Positions 59,785 through 64,000 of a stretch of 64,000 nucleotides of DNA are shown here, in pieces. The DNA is from Bact-19 sp038319215 (GTDB taxonomy: Bacteria; Bacteroidota; Bacteroidia; Bacteroidales; ML635J-15): contig JBBQCZ010000003.1 of assembly GCA_038319215.1 (NCBI GenBank), positions 19,717-83,716 of the forward strand. Direction: 5' to 3'. A program made the position numbers and the translations under genes. The notes beneath the pieces are model-generated. The model was not told the DNA's origin. It did no database searches and was given only the letters and a program-made list of their open reading frames with translations. The stretch's first letter is position 1, and each line of letters begins with the position of its first letter.

Positions 59785-62610
59785 TTAATAAACAACTGTT
59801 ACTACTCCAGTATAATCTGCATTACGATTATAAAGCTGTACTATATACAAATATGATCCTGCAGGCACAAATCGACCATTGTATGTCCCATCCCAAGGTT
59901 CGCTGTCGCCTCTGCCAGAATAGAGAAGTTGTCCCCAGCGATTGTAAACAGAAATATAAGCTTTCGGAAATAGTTCAATGTTGTGGATTAGCCATTGGTC
60001 ATTTGTTCCATCGCCATTTGGAGTATAAGCATTAGGAATACTGATACAATCTTCATCAATATCATTTAAGATAACTGTGTTTATTGCGTATTCGCAGTTA
60101 TTGGCATCAATAATTAGTATGTTATACGATCCCTGAATCAATCCGCTGATTAATGGGATATCAATATAATAATCTTCCCATCCGAATAAATAAGGCGCAG
60201 TTCCACCTATAACCTCAATCGAAACAGAGCCATCAGTATTTCCTCTGCAGGATGGATTAGAGTATGTGTATGTAGCTGAAATGGGAGCTGGTTCCGATAT
60301 TACAACAGATGTTGAGTCTGCACATAAATTGTGGTCCGAAACGAACACATTATAATATCCAGCAGTTAAGCCATAAAAAGAAGACCCGCTACCTGTAAAT
60401 CCCACTTGCGAAATCCTGTAGCTGTATGGAGTTGTTCCTCCATTTGCATTTAATATTATGCTACCGTCGTCATTCGCGAAACAAGAAATATTGCTAATCT
60501 GATTTTCAAATGTTAAAGCGCTTGGTTGATTTAAAGTAAATGTTTTATCAAATATACAACCGTGGGCATCAGTAACTGAGAGGAAATATGTTCCTGCAAT
60601 TAAATTTGTAATATTAGGAGTTGTTGCTCCTGTGTTCCAAAAATAGTTATATGGAGGAGTTCCTCCTACGGCTGCAATGTTTATAGCACCATCTGACAGT
60701 CCATAACAACTAACACTTATGTACGTTTCGTTTGCCGCTATAGCTGTAGGGTCTGCTAAAAATGTTGATGCTACACCTGCGCATCCCCATCCGTCGCTGA
60801 TAAAAACAGTATAAGTAGCTGAAATTAGATTGGATAAAACTGATCCTGTTCCTCCGTTATTCCATTGATAAACAATTGGATTCGCACCATTTGAGTTTCC
60901 AATTTCTATAATTCCGTCATTTCCAGCTGTACATGATATTGGATGAGTTTGTGTGATTGAAGCATTTATATTACCCACAGCAGAAATATTAACGATTTGT
61001 GTGACTGTACAATTATTATTGTCAGTGACAACAACAGAATATTGACCAGGGGCTTGATTCAAAATATTATTTATTGTTTGTCCTCCTTGTATCCACAAGA
61101 AATTATACCCAGGAGTACCTCCAAATGGCGACGCAAACGCAGATCCTCCAATACCACCACACTGAGCAGCGACAGAGGAAAGCGTTACTTGTAATTGCGT
61201 TGGTTGGGTTACGACTACAGTAGTTGAAGCAGTACAACCAAATATGTCAGTTGCAATTATCGCATAATTACCGCTTGGCGCAGAATAAGTTGCTCCACCA
61301 GAAACACCATTGAATGTATATGTTATAGGATTTATACCACCTGTTTGTGACATTGTAATTAATCCGTTTTGACCATTACACAAAGGATTTGTTGTACTAG
61401 CACTTATGGTCATTGAGCAACAGTTCTCTACTTCGATGGTCATTGTATAGCTTAAAAAACAGCCTTGTCCTGTATTGGGAGTAAAAACGTAATCGTACAA
61501 TCCGGCAGTATTTGTATTTATGACAGCTGGAGTCCAAGTACCAGTTATTCCTTCATTTGACACAAGAGGAAGAGCGGTAGCGGTAGTATGATCACAAAAT
61601 GGACCCAGTTGGTTAAACGTAAGCGTAACATTTGCTTTATACAAAATATAAGGTTCATATAAAAAGTCATTCCAGCCATTTTTTATTGCCTTATCAAAAG
61701 GAGATCCAGCGGTTACATAGCTGCCATCAACAATTTGCCATTCAGTTAAAGGGTTTTTCCAATTTGAGATCCCTTCCCAATCGCCGTCTGTAACATTATC
61801 GAAAGCAATTTTTATATCTGCGTCAGCCGAACCGGAAGTTCTTGCAATTTGGTGATAAAACAAATCGTTAAGATGACAGATTTCGGTCTCATGTTCGGAT
61901 CTGTTATATCCTTCGATATTAGCATCCAAATTTGCTAGTCGCACAGCATAGGTATTGTTAGTACTTGAATTGGGAGTAATCTCTACTGGGCGATATCTGA
62001 TTACACCTAAACTTGAACCTACAGGATATAAATACATGGAATTTTGGTTGGTTGCTCGAGACAATTTACCACCGTTCAGACTAGATACAAATCCCGTTGT
62101 TCGCAAAATTGCATTCGGGTTTTGGTTTTGCATAAAGAAAGTATTGGTCTCGGTTTTTAACTCTAAGTGTTTTAGATTTAATATTCCAGTTGCATATTTA
62201 TCAATTGTTTGAGTTTTTGTACCTGTTCCGTCGAGTGTTAGATTATTGAAAACAGTTTGTGAGCTTCCTCCTAATACTTGAGAAGCTCCCTCAAGAAAAA
62301 CAGTACCTGCTCCACCATTAAAAACGCCATTGTCGAACCAGTTTCCAAGAAGGCGAATGTGACCATTGTTGCTAATTGTCGCATCATTAGTAATGTCTCC
62401 GGTTACATACAGCTCTGCATTTACACCTGCGTTTTCATCAACAACAAATTGACCAGAGTTCTGATTCTCGACACTTCCGTTTACATAAATAAAAGACCCC
62501 TGAGTAGAATTTATCTGTCCTCCATTGTTAAGCAATGTTTGAGAAAAAGATAAACAAGAGATGCTTACAAATAGAAATAGGTACAATATTTTATTTTTTG
62601 TTATGTGCAT
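59785..62610 (-). CDS. Gliding-type surface protein with SprB repeats and T9SS type B sorting domain
   Basis: The protein is 941 residues. The signal peptide ends near 'VSISCLSFSQ'. The N-terminal part (about 25-330) is a beta-helix-like or adhesin-type region ('NGGQINSTQGSFIYVNGSV'). Residues about 400-830 are SprB-type repeats, e.g. 'NPLCNGQNGLITM', 'SCYGLSDGAINIAAVGGTPPYNYFW', 'SCFANDDGSIILNANGGTTPYSY' and 'NPSCRGNTDGSVSIEVIGGTAPY'. The end is a type B sorting domain ('IPNAYTPNGDGTNDQWLI', 'VYNRWGQLLYSG', 'WDGTYNGRFVPAGSYLYIV'). It is exported by T9SS and attached to the surface, possibly for adhesion or gliding. Partner SprA/Gld genes are not in the window. Confidence 0.93.
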   Translation of the reverse strand: MHITKNKILYLFLFVSISCLSFSQTLLNNGGQINSTQGSFIYVNGSVENQNSGQFVVDENAGVNAELYVTGDITNDATISNNGHIRLLGNWFDNGVFNGGAGTVFLEGASQVLGGSSQTVFNNLTLDGTGTKTQTIDKYATGILNLKHLELKTETNTFFMQNQNPNAILRTTGFVSSLNGGKLSRATNQNSMYLYPVGSSLGVIRYRPVEITPNSSTNNTYAVRLANLDANIEGYNRSEHETEICHLNDLFYHQIARTSGSADADIKIAFDNVTDGDWEGISNWKNPLTEWQIVDGSYVTAGSPFDKAIKNGWNDFLYEPYILYKANVTLTFNQLGPFCDHTTATALPLVSNEGITGTWTPAVINTNTAGLYDYVFTPNTGQGCFLSYTMTIEVENCCSMTISASTTNPLCNGQNGLITMSQTGGINPITYTFNGVSGGATYSAPSGNYAIIATDIFGCTASTTVVVTQPTQLQVTLSSVAAQCGGIGGSAFASPFGGTPGYNFLWIQGGQTINNILNQAPGQYSVVVTDNNNCTVTQIVNISAVGNINASITQTHPISCTAGNDGIIEIGNSNGANPIVYQWNNGGTGSVLSNLISATYTVFISDGWGCAGVASTFLADPTAIAANETYISVSCYGLSDGAINIAAVGGTPPYNYFWNTGATTPNITNLIAGTYFLSVTDAHGCIFDKTFTLNQPSALTFENQISNISCFANDDGSIILNANGGTTPYSYRISQVGFTGSGSSFYGLTAGYYNVFVSDHNLCADSTSVVISEPAPISATYTYSNPSCRGNTDGSVSIEVIGGTAPYLFGWEDYYIDIPLISGLIQGSYNILIIDANNCEYAINTVILNDIDEDCISIPNAYTPNGDGTNDQWLIHNIELFPKAYISVYNRWGQLLYSGRGDSEPWDGTYNGRFVPAGSYLYIVQLYNRNADYTGVVTVVY

Positions 62611-62661
62611 TTTAAGTCTATTTCAATAAAACATAAACAAAATTTACTAATAAATTAACAT

Positions 62662-64000
62662 TTACTTGTTTTCCAACTCATCAATTCTCTTGATTACAGA
62701 ATTTAGTTGTAATTGAAGCAAATCAATTTGTTGTTGTTGATTATCAATTATTTCTTGTTGCTCCTGAACTGCTTTTGTAAGAATCGGAACGAGTGAGATA
62801 TAATCAACAGTCTTAAACGATTGCCAATCTGCATTATTTTGTGATTTTGATAGATCATTTTTTGCTCCGTTGATATCTATTTGCGAGTTTTTAATCAACT
62901 CTGGCAAAACTTCTTCTAATTCATCTGCAATAAAACCAAATGATTTACCCTCTCTTAAACCAGCATTTGGATACTTTTGCAAATCAAAATTGTATTGCAC
63001 AGGGTTTAATCTTCTAAGAATAGTTAAAGCATCATAAATTGTATCAATGTCTTTCTTGAGTTTTCTGTCTGAAACAATAAAAAATCCAGTAGTTGAGCCA
63101 ACATCGCCAGTAAATAGACCTGCCCAACCAGCTGTGCTCCCCCATTTTCCATATACTCCAATTGCAGTAGCAGCAGTACTGTTGGTTCCACCCCATAAAC
63201 CATATCCTGTTCCCGTAGCAGTTATATGCAGACCATAAACTCCAGAATAAGTACCAGCTGTAACTCCCTCAAAAGCGTTATATCCATTTCCAGTATTTGT
63301 ATTACTTCCATACGCACCACCTCCATCAGTAGAAGTATTAACACCATTAATTGCCCAACTGTTTGTTGCTGCTGTGATAAATGAGGAAAATGCATCCCCC
63401 GCGCCTGCTGGTGCAATTAGTGTTGTACTATTAACAAGAAATTCTTTTGTAGATAATATTCTAGCCCTTTCGACATTGTTAGTCTTAAAAACCAAATGTT
63501 GAGCATTTGTTGTTCCTAGAAAATTAGTTGGTGGATTTGTACCACCATTACCAGTTGTTAACCAAGCTGCATTAGTTGAAGTAATAGTAGCAGGTTGATC
63601 AGTATTTATTACTAGGTTTCCATTAGCATTAAAATTATCATTAAGGATAGTCCAAGTTGGGCCTTGAATACCTTGAATACCTTGTAATCCTTGAATGCCT
63701 TGTGCGCCAACTGCACCAGCTGCACCAGTCAATCCGATTGGACCTTGTGCACCAACTGCTCCTGTTAAACCGATTGGGCCTTGTGCACCAACTGCTCCAG
63801 CTGCACCAGTTTATCCGATTGGACCTTGTGCTCCAACGGCTCCAGTTAAACCGATTGGACCCTGAGCGCCAACTGCACCTGCTGCACCAACTGCTCCTGT
63901 TAACCCGACTCGGCCATGTGCGCCAACTGCACCAGCTGCACCTGTCAACCCGATTGGACCTTGTGCGCCAACTGCTCCAGCTGCACCAGTTAATCCGATT
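62662..64000 (-). CDS. Collagen-like protein with C-terminal S74 (tail-fibre chaperone) domain, partial and interrupted
   Basis: The frame runs from the right edge to 62662 and is interrupted once by TAA at 63811-63813. From the edge inward it encodes Gly-x-y collagen-like triplets ('GLTGAAGAVGAQGPIG'), then from about 63650 a beta-helical stalk ('NAQHLVFKTNNVERARILST', 'TGNGYNAFEGVTAGTYSGVYG'). The C-terminal intramolecular chaperone follows: 'SDRKLKKDIDTIYDAL' at its start, 'VQYNFDLQK', 'FGFIADELEEVLPEL', then a coiled coil rich in Gln ('QEQQEIIDNQQQQIDLL'). S74 domains help trimeric fibres fold and cut themselves off. The likely product is a trimeric surface fibre. Without the stop the frame is continuous, so either a real nonsense mutation or an error in the repeats. 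Confidence 0.8.
63660..64000 (-). repeat. Collagen-like short direct repeats
   Basis: Imperfect copies of ATCGGATTAACTGGTGCAGC-type units (minus strand) encode Gly-x-y triplets up to the window edge. One unit near 63880-63925 is more diverged ('GAHGRVGLTG' instead of 'GAQGPIGLTG'). Confidence 0.85.

Noticed and set aside
63660..64000. Short direct repeats at the right edge as CRISPR or phage att repeats
   Set aside because: They encode Gly-x-y triplets of a collagen-like protein.
62662..64000. S74 tail-fibre domain as evidence of a prophage
   Set aside because: No other phage gene is present, and S74 domains with collagen-like stalks are common in non-phage surface proteins of Bacteroidota.

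Overview
The window is low-GC, densely coded DNA from a member of the Bacteroidota. The evidence is type IX secretion (T9SS) sorting domains of type A (left-edge gene, 1319, 19261) and type B (59785), SprB-type repeats, exported CHAT/TPR proteins, a class-level gene set (mutA/mutB, nadB, HydF, C10 protease), and several promoters fitting the Bacteroidota form TTTG-N19..22-TAnnTTTG. HydF suggests an anaerobic or fermentative lifestyle. I cannot name the genus.

Layout. 1-2.7 kb: the C-terminal part of a PNGase F-like secreted protein and a second T9SS cargo. 2.8-12.8 kb: the most interesting region. A divergent sigma-like gene and a ZAS-type membrane anti-sigma gene sit beside a divergently transcribed exported TPR-CHAT protease. 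They are flanked by a three-gene operon (two related exported proteins and a lipoprotein) and by a further exported helical/beta protein. Three transcription starts in this locus (sigma-like gene, paralogue operon, 11293 gene) carry the same two-box motif, TTTTTCGTTTT-N11-TGCAACTATwTA, with identical 11-nt spacing. It is unlike the housekeeping promoter form and makes the locus look like one regulon, probably driven by the sigma-like protein itself.

12.9-32.9 kb: mostly housekeeping and metabolism. It holds aminopeptidase P, a small TPR protein, YifB/ComM ATPase, a methyltransferase with a diacylglycerol-kinase-like enzyme, a YD-like repeat protein, a C10 protease with CUB-like domains, NadB, a DUF2007 protein, a large propeller/adenylate cyclase/HD fusion sensor, HydF, tRNA-Leu(CAA), dCMP deaminase, a carboxy-terminal processing protease, a flippase and riboflavin synthase.

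32.9-43 kb: dusB and the rimP-nusA-infB operon (with a consensus promoter and a leader hairpin), then mutA-mutB for methylmalonyl-CoA/succinyl-CoA interconversion. 43-55 kb: an exported EEP-family protein, Ppx/GppA, a NatAB-like ABC exporter with a PEMT-like methyltransferase, a Na+/Ca2+ antiporter, and parE-parC-aroK. 55-64 kb: a cell-surface block. It contains a predicted outer-membrane barrel with twelve ~91-residue Ig-like repeats, a gliding-type SprB-repeat protein with a type B sorting domain, and a collagen-like S74-domain protein that runs off the right edge and carries an in-frame TAA.

All calls are from reading the sequence. No database search was possible, so family names rest on recognised motifs.
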